Positions 39,065 through 48,803 of a DNA stretch of 64,000 nucleotides are shown here, in pieces. The DNA is from Nocardia sp. Lineage in GTDB: Bacteria; Actinomycetota; Actinomycetes; Mycobacteriales; Mycobacteriaceae. Both the position numbers and the translations under genes were made by a program. Position 1 is the first letter of the stretch. Every line of letters starts with the position of its first letter. The stretch lies in assembly GCA_014360565.1 (NCBI GenBank), contig JACIXH010000006.1, forward strand, positions 1 to 64,000, given 5' to 3'. Under the pieces are notes generated by a model. That model searched no databases. It was not told the DNA's origin and worked only from the letters and a program-made list of their open reading frames with translations.

Positions 39065-39652
39065 TTAGTAGCTGATCCTGTCGACAAGCCATTGGCCATC
39101 TTGGTGAATCACGGTCGCCCACACGACAAGCTCGGGCTCGATCGCGGTGACCCGATCCCCGGTCACCGCGCTCTGTCGGATCGTAATCGCCCGGTGTACC
39201 GCGGAATCGGTGTCCGGTGGGCATCCCGAGCAGTCGACTCGAACATCGGCGATCACTGTCGTGCCGGCTTCGGCCCATTCGGCCCATTCGGCGTTGGGCC
39301 ATCTCTCTGTGCGGGCATCAACGCTGTAGTTCTGAGCCAGCGCCGCGGTGAACCAGCGACGGGCCCGCATGAACGCGTCGTTCGGCGTGACGTCGCCCTG
39401 GCCTGGTCGCCAGGTGTAGGCCACGGTGAAGGCCTGCTGCAGGGTGTCCTCGGCGGCCGCCGAGCCGGCAGTGCTCTTCGAGGTGGTTTCGGGGACAGGT
39501 GCCGACGAGCTCGGCGGCACGAATTCGATCGAAGTCGCCGGTGCCGGCTGGGCCGGCACGTCAGGATCAGCGCTGCGGAAGAACGCAATCGCCACGACCG
39601 CCACGATGGCTGCAAGCGCTGCAGAACCGATCAACCACGACCGTGCGCTCAT
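39065..39652 (-). CDS. Single-TM T4SS-associated protein, possible VirB8-like
   Basis: One N-terminal TM; VAYTWRPGQ...GQWLVDRISY C-terminus; operon position. Confidence 0.55.
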   Translation of the reverse strand: MSARSWLIGSAALAAIVAVVAIAFFRSADPDVPAQPAPATSIEFVPPSSSAPVPETTSKSTAGSAAAEDTLQQAFTVAYTWRPGQGDVTPNDAFMRARRWFTAALAQNYSVDARTERWPNAEWAEWAEAGTTVIADVRVDCSGCPPDTDSAVHRAITIRQSAVTGDRVTAIEPELVVWATVIHQDGQWLVDRISY

Positions 39653-39869
39653 TGCGTTCCTCCCCTCACAGCAACAGAGCATCGCACAAAACTGGCGGTG
39701 ACCTGGTCAGATGACACGTCCCGCGAATCGAAGCAGGGTGCCGGCGATCGACGGAAAGTCGTCGACCGCTCGTCGAGCGACGCCCAGCGGTAGAGCCCAG
39801 TGCCAGATCTAACGCCAAGACGGACCGGGGAAGAACTGCCCTGACCTGCGGTGATGACACGTCCCCTCA

Positions 39870-41402
39870 TCACATGACCCGCCGAACCAGCATGCCAGGC
39901 TGCAATGGAGCGTTCTCGACGACGCCGCCCGTGGTCGGAGCGTGAACCATCTGACCGTTGCCGGCGAAGATTCCGACGTGGCCCGGGCCGGCGGAGCCCC
40001 ATGATCCGAAGACAAGATCGCCCGGTTTGGCGTCGGCGAGCGAGACTTCGGTGCCGACGGTCCACTGTTGTTCGGATGTTCTGGGCAGCGAGATCCGCCC
40101 GCCGCTAGCGGCGTGGATCGCGTAGCTTGTCAGCCCGCTGCAGTCGAATCCGCCCTTGGTCGGACCTCCGATGTCACCGCCACCCCAGACGTAGGGAGTG
40201 CCCAGGTACTGCTGCGCAGCCTCCACCGCCTGCGCAGCGTCGCCCCCGGAGCTCTGCGGCGTCATGCGTCCGGCCGCGTTGGGCGCCTCGTAATTGGCTG
40301 TGGCAGCCATGATTTTGGCGACGTAGCCCTGTGTCTCCGCGTAGGGCGGGATCCCGCCATATTGGAGCACGGCGCCGGATCCGGCGTTGTAAGCCGCGAG
40401 CGCCAGTTCGACCGTCTCTCCCTTGACCTTGCCCTCTGCCTGGGCTGTGTCGACCTCGGTGTAGAGCGCGCACATGAAGTTGCCCTGGGCCATGACAGCG
40501 TCTCCGATCGAGTTCGGGTCGGCTTTGCCGTCGCCGTCGGCGTCCTTGCCCCATGTGGCCCAGGTCCCGGGCATGAACTGAGCAGGGCCCATGGCTCCAG
40601 CCGGGCTGACCGGAGCGTTTGCGCCATAGCGAAATTGGTTCTCCGCGTTCAGCTGCGCTGCCAGGACGGGCGGGCGGATGCCTGGGCAGAGGCTTCCGGC
40701 CTTGCGCAGCCATTCCTCGAACTCAGGCGGGACCTTTCCGGCTGCGAGGTCCCCGCCGCCGGGCATTCCGAAGCCCGCGCATCCAGTAGATCGCGATGCT
40801 GCGGCGAGCTTGACCCCATCCGCTTGGGCTGCGGGTGCCCCAGCAAGGAGTGGTGCTGGATCGACCGCGGTTCCGCCTTGTAGGCGTCCGCCTTCCCAGA
40901 ACTCGAAATGCAGGTGCGCCCCCGTGGACTCCCCAGCGTTTCCGATGTCGGCGATGTGGTCGCCGGCTTTCACCTCTTGGCCCTCGCGCACACGCAACCC
41001 GTTGGATTCCATGTGGCCGTAGACCGTCGACACTGTCTTGCCCTGGTACAGGCTGTCGATGATGATCCAATTGCCGAATCCTGATGCCGGACCGGATTTG
41101 ACCACGACGCCGTCGAGCGCCGCGTAGATCGGGGTACCTATCGCCCCGGCGAAGTCGATGCCCTGATGCATCGTCCCCCAGCGTGGCCCGAACCCACTGC
41201 TCATGGTCGTGCCGGATGTGGGCTGCTGAATCGGGCCCGACGGCGCGAGCTTGCCACCATTGGTCGATCCGGAGGTCGCGATCTCGTTGGTCGGGCACTT
41301 GGCGCGCGGAATGACGGGGGCGGTACTGCATCCGAGTGCTCCCGCGGCGATCGTGACGCTCACGGCCGCGGCGAGGCATTTGTGGGTCCTGGTCAGATTC
41401 AC
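39870..41402 (-). CDS. Triple-domain peptidoglycan hydrolase: M23, SLT transglycosylase, NlpC/P60
   Basis: GTG start, lipobox-like GALGCS; MHQGIDFAGAIGTPIYAA...GAHLHFEF; QFRYGANAPVSPAGAMGPAQFMPGTWATWG; YLGTPYVWGGG...GGFDCSGLTSYAI...GHVGIF. Confidence 0.92.
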   Translation of the reverse strand: MNLTRTHKCLAAAVSVTIAAGALGCSTAPVIPRAKCPTNEIATSGSTNGGKLAPSGPIQQPTSGTTMSSGFGPRWGTMHQGIDFAGAIGTPIYAALDGVVVKSGPASGFGNWIIIDSLYQGKTVSTVYGHMESNGLRVREGQEVKAGDHIADIGNAGESTGAHLHFEFWEGGRLQGGTAVDPAPLLAGAPAAQADGVKLAAASRSTGCAGFGMPGGGDLAAGKVPPEFEEWLRKAGSLCPGIRPPVLAAQLNAENQFRYGANAPVSPAGAMGPAQFMPGTWATWGKDADGDGKADPNSIGDAVMAQGNFMCALYTEVDTAQAEGKVKGETVELALAAYNAGSGAVLQYGGIPPYAETQGYVAKIMAATANYEAPNAAGRMTPQSSGGDAAQAVEAAQQYLGTPYVWGGGDIGGPTKGGFDCSGLTSYAIHAASGGRISLPRTSEQQWTVGTEVSLADAKPGDLVFGSWGSAGPGHVGIFAGNGQMVHAPTTGGVVENAPLQPGMLVRRVM

Positions 41403-42199
41403 AAGGCACCCGGCAGCGGGGTATCGAGCTCGGGCAACGGGATGTCGCCGGTCGGGGGAGGACCAGCTGGAGTCGTTGTTCGGTTCGCAGGTGGCGGAGT
41501 CGAATTCGACGACTTCGGTGTACTGGGTACTGCCGAGCCCGACGGCGTCGGCGATGACTGCGTTGTCGACGGCGGCAGTGCCGGCGTCCTGCTGCTCTTG
41601 GGCGACTGGTCTCCCACCACGGCAAGGTCGAGCGTCGGGTAGGGGGCGGAAACCGTCCAGCGCCGCTCCGAGGCGGTCAGGAGCACGATCAGCGGGCCAG
41701 CGTCGGTCAGGATCGAAACCTTCGCTGCGCGGGCGCCGCCGTCGCCGGTGACAGGTTCGCTGCGCGTCGGTCCTGTGATGGTGACGGGCTTCTTCGGTCG
41801 CGCCTGGAGGAACTTGTCGCCAGGCGGGCCCGCGGTCAGGATCCCAAGTTTGTACGTCCATTGGGTGCCTGCGAGCTTCTGATCGACGAAAGTGTGCGCA
41901 TAAGACATCGCGGTGGCGGGGGCGCTCGCTGTGACCCACTGAGGTGGCTTTCCCGTCACCATCGACTCGCTGATTTCGACGAGGTCATAGCTGATCGGCA
42001 TGGCAGCGCCGGATACCGGACCCGAGCTGGTGGCAGCGGGTGAATTGGTGCCAGCCCGTTGAGGTTTCGCCGTGGCCATCCCCGTGATCACGAGCGCAGC
42101 GATCAACGCCGCGATCGTGATCGTGAGGTTGGTCCGCGAATACAGAACCCAACGCCGGAGCGGCGCCAACACCGGGTTGCCGCCTTCGAACCCAGCCAT
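41399..42199 (-). CDS. Single-TM conjugation protein, VirB8-like architecture
   Basis: N-terminal TM, ~150-aa domain, Pro/Ser/Thr tail; between hydrolase and VirB6-like gene. Confidence 0.55.
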   Translation of the reverse strand: MAGFEGGNPVLAPLRRWVLYSRTNLTITIAALIAALVITGMATAKPQRAGTNSPAATSSGPVSGAAMPISYDLVEISESMVTGKPPQWVTASAPATAMSYAHTFVDQKLAGTQWTYKLGILTAGPPGDKFLQARPKKPVTITGPTRSEPVTGDGGARAAKVSILTDAGPLIVLLTASERRWTVSAPYPTLDLAVVGDQSPKSSRTPALPPSTTQSSPTPSGSAVPSTPKSSNSTPPPANRTTTPAGPPPTGDIPLPELDTPLPGAL

Positions 42200-44436
42200 C
42201 AGTTCAACCTTCGGTTCTGGCGCTGACCGGCGTTGCCGTTCGGCGGCGGCGGATCCCACACCTGATGGCGCGGCCGCGCAGGCGGCTCGGCGCGTTGTGT
42301 CGACCTCACCGGCGAGGAGATCGCCACCATCGGCACGACGCCGTTGAGAGTGTTGCTCCCCCGCGTCGGGGTATAGACCTTCATCGGCGCGATGACCGAT
42401 CCGTCACCGCCATCCCAGCGCTGGCTCACCTGGGGAGTGACCGGGCGATCTTCCTGCTCTTCACGGCTACGCGTGTTCTCCTCATCGAAGCGTCGAAGCG
42501 CCGCCGCTCCGTACTCGACGGCGCGGGCGGCCTCGGCGTCGTCGAGCATCCCCGGCTTGCCGTTCTTTCCAGTCTTGCCGAGCTCGCCTCCGCCGCTGAT
42601 GCCACGGGCCATCTCGGCCGACGCCGATGCCGCGATTCCCGCGATCCGAGCGTCGCGCGCCTCGGTGATCTTCGCTGACTGGGACCGCCGTGACTGCTCG
42701 TGCAGGTGCTTGCGGGCGTCGCTACGCGCGTGGCTGACGTCGGCCTGGCGGCGGTGAGTCAGGTCGCGGCCTTCGGGACGCACCGGCCGCACTGTGTCGT
42801 TGTCGAGCGTCTCGTCCCCGCCGCGGCGAGCACCGCCCTTACTGAACTGGCTCACGGCCTTCTCGGCCGCGACACCTGCCGGTCCGCCGCCGAGCGCGGC
42901 CCCTGCACGCCGCAGGAACGCTGCCTTCATCGACTGCTGGGCACCACGAGCCTTGCGGTTGATCAGGCTCGCCTGATTGCCCGAAATGGTCTGCGACATG
43001 CGTTTGAACGGTCGCATGATGAACCAGCAGATCGCGGTCAACAGGATCATGAACCAGAGTCGCCATGCACCGTCGACGATCCCGTTGTCGGTCACATACA
43101 GCCGAACCAACGCGATCAGATAGAGCCCGACGATGACTGCGCCTGCGACGCCCCACATGTAGGCAGTCGCCAGGGTGCGAAGCACCCGTGAGAGCATGCC
43201 GCCGTGCGCGGCCGCGATCGGGATCCAGATCGGCGCGAACAGGATGGCGAACCGAATAGCCAGCAGGGCAGTGAGTTTGAGAAGTGACGCGCCGATCCAC
43301 AGGATCGACGGCATGGCCAGTTTGAGCATGGCCATGAAGCCGATGCCAGCGCGTCCGGATTCCTTGCCCTGGAAGGTGTAGAAGCTGAGTTTGTGCTCCT
43401 CGAGCGGTTTGACCACCTCGTTGCGGAACTTGTCCTGCTTGGCCTGGATGATTCGTGCCTCGGCGTCCGGATTGTTCTGGATCTCTTCCTGCTCGGCGTA
43501 GGTGAACGCCAGGCTGTCGCGCAGTTTGGGGCCAAACCCGAAGTCGGGCTGACGGTCCTGCAGTTCGGTGTAGTTCGCACCGAACCAGCCCTTGCGCCAG
43601 TCGTCGAGGAAGATCTTGTCCAGCAACACATTGCGTGGATCATTGACGCCGACTCCGAGCGTGCCGCCGCCGTCGTCGATGCTGACCGAGAACATCTGGT
43701 CCTGCGTGTCGGTGATGAGTGAGCCGAAGGTGTCGTCGCTGACCTGAATGGCCTTCTGCGGTGCGCCGACAAGCAGGGCGCCGAGGGCAATCGCGGCCAG
43801 TCCGACACCGGCCGACTTCGTAACGCCGGCGGTGTCGGACTTGAGCGCCTGCCAGCCCATGATCACACCAGCGACGCTCAGGCCGATGCCCAGCCAGGTT
43901 CCGTAGATTCCGACCATGCCTCGGGACACCGAGGTGACGATGTCGTCGAACTTCTCCAGCGCCGACTCAACTCCTGCGGCCTGCGCGGAGGCACCGGTCT
44001 TGGTCTGCTCGTCGAGCCAGAATGCCGCGGCAGCCATCGACTCGCCGATGGTGAGGAAGGTGTTGCCGTAGTTGGTGTCGAGCACCGAGCTCGGAGCCCT
44101 GACCAGATCTTCGCCGCAGCCGAGGTCGTAGGTGTACCAACGCAGGCCGGCCCAGCCGTAGGTCTGGTACCCAGTCGGGTCGGCATGGGTCGGTGCCGGC
44201 CGTTCAGCACTCGATGCGTCGAAGAGGGACGGGATGACGGCTTTGGGCAGCTCGGGTGCGGGGATCTCCTTGCAGTCGAAGCCGACGGCGGCCGCGGTGG
44301 GGCTTCCCGGACCGATATGGCCGAACATCACCAGCGCGAGGACGGCGAGGACTCTGGCGAGTTGTCCTGCGACAGCGCCTACTCGGGAGCTTTGACCAGC
44401 GGAGATGTCACGTCCCCGCTCGGTGTGGGCGCTCAT
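42199..44436 (-). CDS. VirB6/TrbL-like polytopic membrane protein
   Basis: Signal peptide, multiple TMs, charged cytoplasmic tail; overlaps virB4-like gene. Confidence 0.7.
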   Translation of the reverse strand: MSAHTERGRDISAGQSSRVGAVAGQLARVLAVLALVMFGHIGPGSPTAAAVGFDCKEIPAPELPKAVIPSLFDASSAERPAPTHADPTGYQTYGWAGLRWYTYDLGCGEDLVRAPSSVLDTNYGNTFLTIGESMAAAAFWLDEQTKTGASAQAAGVESALEKFDDIVTSVSRGMVGIYGTWLGIGLSVAGVIMGWQALKSDTAGVTKSAGVGLAAIALGALLVGAPQKAIQVSDDTFGSLITDTQDQMFSVSIDDGGGTLGVGVNDPRNVLLDKIFLDDWRKGWFGANYTELQDRQPDFGFGPKLRDSLAFTYAEQEEIQNNPDAEARIIQAKQDKFRNEVVKPLEEHKLSFYTFQGKESGRAGIGFMAMLKLAMPSILWIGASLLKLTALLAIRFAILFAPIWIPIAAAHGGMLSRVLRTLATAYMWGVAGAVIVGLYLIALVRLYVTDNGIVDGAWRLWFMILLTAICWFIMRPFKRMSQTISGNQASLINRKARGAQQSMKAAFLRRAGAALGGGPAGVAAEKAVSQFSKGGARRGGDETLDNDTVRPVRPEGRDLTHRRQADVSHARSDARKHLHEQSRRSQSAKITEARDARIAGIAASASAEMARGISGGGELGKTGKNGKPGMLDDAEAARAVEYGAAALRRFDEENTRSREEQEDRPVTPQVSQRWDGGDGSVIAPMKVYTPTRGSNTLNGVVPMVAISSPVRSTQRAEPPARPRHQVWDPPPPNGNAGQRQNRRLN

Positions 44437-47426
44437 GCTGCACCCGGCGCGGAGATCGCGGCGCTGTTGAGTGCGGCGAAGACGTGGGAGAGGTGGACGA
44501 AGTGGGTCCAGTCCGACCTGATGAGCTCGATATCGTCGGCCATTTTCATCACGAACCGCCTGGCCTGGTCCTGCCAGCTGGTGTCAGTGTCTTCGTCGAG
44601 GGTGTCCTCGCCGCCGCCGCCCAGATCGGCGAGCATCGCTTCGTAGCCTTGGTCGGTGGGCAGGCCGAGTAGCTTCAGCGCCCCTTGGATCGCGTGCTCG
44701 TTGCCGCCGAGGTCGCCGACGATGACCTCGTATGCCAGGGCGGACTTGTCGTCGGTGCCGTCGGTACCCAGGTAGTCATCGGGAAGCTGTGAGCAGACCA
44801 GTGCGCGCACCTTGTACTTGCGCGAGTCGCGAGAGATTCGCAGGTTCAGGGTCTTTCCGGCGCCGGTGCTCTCGAGATATTTGTTCTCGTCGAGGAACAG
44901 CACCTTGCGCACGTGCCGAGGCTTTTCGTAGACCAGGCGGTTGGCCAGCCACGCCGCCATGTGCATCAACGGGCCGGTCATCCGCTGCTGTGGAGTCCAT
45001 TGGGACGGGTCGATGCCGTCTGGGGGCAGCTGCAGACCGGGCATGGTCAGGATCGTCAGGCGCACGTCGCTGTCGAAGTCGGCTTCTGCGCCGGTGCCGC
45101 TATCGGGAAAGAGCACCCGTGCTTCGGCCAGCTGGCTCATGACGTTGAGGTCCTGGTGGATGCTGCGTGCACAGGTGCGGATCTGGACGTCCTCGTCGGT
45201 CTCCGCGATCTGCGCGATGGCGTTGAGTACTTCGCGCAGGTTGTGGTGACGCTCGCCGCCGACGACGTTGGCCGCGGTGTGCAGAACGCTTTCGGTCCAC
45301 TCGAGGTCGAGTCGGGAGGGCGGCAGCATCATCTTCAGCACCGACACGGCGACCGAGATGCGTTCGGCCGCCGCGGCACGCACGTCGGCTTCGTATTGGG
45401 CGGTCGCCGCGGCCACAGGATCGGAGTCCCGGCGGAAGTCGGGGTGGGTCGATGCGTACTCCGGATCATCGCGGCGCGGATCCACAATCACGCGGTAGGG
45501 GTTGAGCGATCCGGGCCGCGATGACCGACCGGTGAGGGCCTGCACTTCGGCGATGTCCCGAAACTCGGGAAGGTTGGCGAGTTCGCGCAGCGGACCAGAG
45601 GGGTCGAGGATGACGCCGTAGGCGCCGGCGCGCACCGCTTGGTAGACGATCATCCCCGCGAGGAAGGTCTTGCCCGATCCGGGGACGGCCACGATCGGGG
45701 TCAGGCCGCTCTTGTGCTTGCGTTCGTGGGCGGCGAAGAGGTCCCACACTGCTGGCCTGGGCGCGATGGATGCGGTCTGCCCGAGGACCACGCCGGTGCG
45801 GTCGCCGATCCGGTCGCCGACCGCGGCCATGCCTGCCGAGAGGGATCCGACGCTCATGTGGCGCAAGTGGGCGACGTTGGCGAGCGGCTCGCCGGGGATG
45901 AACTCACGCAGCAGTTGGTACTGGCCGTGCTCGAGTTCGAGCGAGATGTGAGGCGAGTACATCTCCTTCAGCATCGACGCCTTGCGGCGCGCGTCGTCGG
46001 GCGTCGCGCCGACCACGGCGACCCGGTACCAGCCCTCGGTACGGGCAGACAGACCCGAATGGTCCTCTTCGACGTCGGAAATCACCTGCTGTGACATCGC
46101 GTACTGATCGGTGAGTTCCTGCGGGGGATCCTCATCGTGCTCGATGGTGTAGTGCTCCCACTGGGACTTGATCTTGTTGGCCTGTCGCCGCATGCGCGCG
46201 ATCGTCTGACCTTTCGGGACCAGCGTGATGCGTTCACTCCACTCCAACGGCTCCCCGGACGGGTCGCCGATGACCTGCCACGGCAGCATCTGCTCGGGGA
46301 TCGGCAGTGCGGCCATTCGGCCGACGGTCAGAACGATCACCGCGCCGGTGAATCGCTGACCGTCTACCAGGCCGCTCACTGTCGTGTAGCCGTCGCCGGG
46401 TGTGATGGTCACGTCGGTGAGGTCCTCGAGCGCAGCGACATCCGGTTCGTCCCAGTCGCCTCCGCCAGCGATCACACCGTCGACATCGAGCGGCAGACCG
46501 ATCGTCGAACTGCGCCGGAGGAGGTAGTCCATCTGCGCTTCGGTGGCCGGCAGCGCACGCGCGCCTTGACCCGCCATGATGCGTTCCAACGCCGTCATGT
46601 GTTCACGGAGCGCTTCCTGCTCACGCGCGAAGGCATCTTCCGCCCATTGGTGCACGACTTTCGCGACGCGACCGAGCACCGGCCAGTTGATGGCGACAGC
46701 CAGCATCCGAGCGACTGCGTCGAGCGCCTGCCCTGAGGCAGACCGTGCGGGCAGTTCGATTCCCCAGTAGCGGCCTTTGAGTGTCGGGTTGCCCCAGAGC
46801 ATCGCGTGCTGTTGGCCGCGCAGATAGTCCGCCCACGACAGCGCACCTGGCACGTCGGGAATCGGGTCGGCCCACTGGTCGTGCGCCTGCGCCCACTGCC
46901 GCACCGGCCACGGCGTGCGGACCAGCCGCCGATGCAGCGAAGTCGCGCCCGCGTCGGCAAGGTTCGCCAGCACCAGTGCTTCATCTCGGATGTAGCGCCG
47001 CTGCCGTCGGGTCGGGCGCATGTTCCACGGCCCGGGAGGCTGGACGAACCAGGCGGTGGACGTGCGCCGGGTTCGGGTGATGTTTCCGGTCGTCCCCACC
47101 AGTTGCAACCGCACGGTCTTGCGCTCCCGCGCGGCGCGCTTCTGCGCCGCGATGCGTTGGCGGTCCAAATCGGAGGCGACGCGCTTCTTCCCGCGCTTGC
47201 GCTTTGCGCGAGTGGGCTGTTCGGCCTCGCGGGGATGCGGATCCACTTCGGGGCGATCGGCGGGGCGGGCCTCAGGAACCAAGGACCACGCCAGCTGTTG
47301 CTTGGGCTCAGGGGCCTTCGACAGTGCGGTCCACGAAGGCGGCAGCGCACCCGGCGGCACCACCGGCAGTGGTTCGTCGACATTGGGATCGAACAGCGCG
47401 GCGATGTCGTTGTCGTGCAGGCTCAT
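44433..47426 (-). CDS. VirB4/TraE-like conjugation ATPase
   Basis: TPIVAVPGSGKTFLAGMIVYQAVRAGAYGVILDPSG; KVLFLDENKYL; 997 aa. Confidence 0.85.
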   Translation of the reverse strand: MSLHDNDIAALFDPNVDEPLPVVPPGALPPSWTALSKAPEPKQQLAWSLVPEARPADRPEVDPHPREAEQPTRAKRKRGKKRVASDLDRQRIAAQKRAARERKTVRLQLVGTTGNITRTRRTSTAWFVQPPGPWNMRPTRRQRRYIRDEALVLANLADAGATSLHRRLVRTPWPVRQWAQAHDQWADPIPDVPGALSWADYLRGQQHAMLWGNPTLKGRYWGIELPARSASGQALDAVARMLAVAINWPVLGRVAKVVHQWAEDAFAREQEALREHMTALERIMAGQGARALPATEAQMDYLLRRSSTIGLPLDVDGVIAGGGDWDEPDVAALEDLTDVTITPGDGYTTVSGLVDGQRFTGAVIVLTVGRMAALPIPEQMLPWQVIGDPSGEPLEWSERITLVPKGQTIARMRRQANKIKSQWEHYTIEHDEDPPQELTDQYAMSQQVISDVEEDHSGLSARTEGWYRVAVVGATPDDARRKASMLKEMYSPHISLELEHGQYQLLREFIPGEPLANVAHLRHMSVGSLSAGMAAVGDRIGDRTGVVLGQTASIAPRPAVWDLFAAHERKHKSGLTPIVAVPGSGKTFLAGMIVYQAVRAGAYGVILDPSGPLRELANLPEFRDIAEVQALTGRSSRPGSLNPYRVIVDPRRDDPEYASTHPDFRRDSDPVAAATAQYEADVRAAAAERISVAVSVLKMMLPPSRLDLEWTESVLHTAANVVGGERHHNLREVLNAIAQIAETDEDVQIRTCARSIHQDLNVMSQLAEARVLFPDSGTGAEADFDSDVRLTILTMPGLQLPPDGIDPSQWTPQQRMTGPLMHMAAWLANRLVYEKPRHVRKVLFLDENKYLESTGAGKTLNLRISRDSRKYKVRALVCSQLPDDYLGTDGTDDKSALAYEVIVGDLGGNEHAIQGALKLLGLPTDQGYEAMLADLGGGGEDTLDEDTDTSWQDQARRFVMKMADDIELIRSDWTHFVHLSHVFAALNSAAISAPGAA

Positions 47427-47809
47427 CGGCTGGCCCTTTCGGTGCGGCGCGATCGGCGTGGCTGCTGGGCGGGCGAGGGGAGGGAAACGGAGACGGTCTG
47501 GCTCTGCTTGGGCGGCCGTGGTGCGGTCAAGTCGTTCCAGGCCGCGCGGATGATCGAGCGCAGCGGCCGATCGGCGTTGACGTACTTGGTGGCTCGGCTG
47601 GTGACGAGCACCGTCACCGCCATCGCAATTGCCACCGGTTGGAACCCGAAGGTGAGGTGCAGCACCGACATCTCGATGAACAGGGTCGTCACGAACACTG
47701 ATAGCCCGACCCCGATCGCGGTGTAGCGGATCCGGAAGGGCAGCGCATGGCCGGTTGGCCCCAGCCAGTTCCGGTCGACCCGATAGAGCAGGTCGTCGTT
47801 CTCGATCAC
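47423..47809 (-). CDS. VirB3-like small membrane protein
   Basis: Two adjacent TMs; directly upstream of virB4-like gene with overlap. Confidence 0.6.
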   Translation of the reverse strand: MIENDDLLYRVDRNWLGPTGHALPFRIRYTAIGVGLSVFVTTLFIEMSVLHLTFGFQPVAIAMAVTVLVTSRATKYVNADRPLRSIIRAAWNDLTAPRPPKQSQTVSVSLPSPAQQPRRSRRTERASR

Positions 47810-47838
47810 GGAGTGCTCCTAGTCGCTTCGATCGGTCG

Positions 47839-48162
47839 TCAGACCTGGATGCCGATCAGGCTGAGAAGGAACGCACCGAGGCCGCTGAGCGCGCCGGTGC
47901 TACCAGCGAGCGCGAAGAACAGAATTGCGACCAACGACAACCCGCCCTTTGTGACGACAGCGGAGACATTGCCTTTATTGGCTGCGAGACCGATCGCGCA
48001 GGCGATAAGCAGAATGATGAGAACGAAGGCGTTGTCGTTGATCCACTGCCGAAGTCCGGTGGTCGAAACCTCGGTCTGCTGCGCGAGGGCAGCACCGTGA
48101 CTGACAGGCGGTGGATTCGGGATGGCGGAGTGGAATTCGAGTGCGGCTGCGACCACGGACAT
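47839..48162 (-). CDS. VirB2-like small membrane protein
   Basis: AFVLIILLIACAIGLAANKG ... GGLSLVAILFFALAG; first gene of the minus-strand conjugation operon. Confidence 0.55.
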   Translation of the reverse strand: MSVVAAALEFHSAIPNPPPVSHGAALAQQTEVSTTGLRQWINDNAFVLIILLIACAIGLAANKGNVSAVVTKGGLSLVAILFFALAGSTGALSGLGAFLLSLIGIQV

Positions 48163-48230
48163 GACTTCTCCAACGGTTCGGTGTGCTCAAAGGGGGGTCA
48201 TCGCGAACCGTAGGAAAAACGAGGGGACGA

Positions 48231-48718
48231 ACTCAAACATCTATCTCGCGACCGCATCAACGGCCGAGGTGAGCGCAGGGAAGCCCTGGTGAAATCGCTG
48301 TGGGGAAGCGGTCGCTCTAGCGGTCCGCGCACCGCCGCTCCAGCGGTCTGATGAGCGCTCGATGGGACCGTGCGCGGCGAGCGGACATGGCACCGGGGGT
48401 GCAATCCGCAGAAATTGAGCGGTCCGAAAACCGGTGAAAATCCGCGCCCCATTGGGGTCACTCCCCCCTTACGGGGGGAGTGTACTACTGGAATTCCGCT
48501 CGCGCCAACATCATTCAGCACGCCCTGATCGATCGGTATTTCCAGCGGTCGCACCACCGGATGGTCAAGCGCATTCATGACTGGCCAGTCCGTGCGTTCC
48601 TACCGCTGCGTCGATCATTGCTCGACCGCCCCATTCAGCGGTCGTCGAGTGAGGCGGAGAGCGGTCGAAATAGCGCTCTGAACAGCGCGGTCGAACCGCT
48701 GCGGAGATAGATGTTTGA
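48231..48718. promoter_or_regulatory. Divergent intergenic control region with shared ATAGATGTTTGA element, AGCGGTC array and hairpin
   Basis: ATAGATGTTTGA at 48233-48244 (minus) and 48707-48718 (plus); AGCGGTC at 48307, 48319, 48342, 48418, 48544, 48637, 48660; hairpin 48459-48482. Confidence 0.65.
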
Positions 48719-48803
48719 ACTCGCTTAGCAAAAGTTGTCACAGTGCACTCAACGCGGCGGGATCGACCCGTCTGTCCACGTCAACACGTTGAGGGGAGGT
48801 GCG

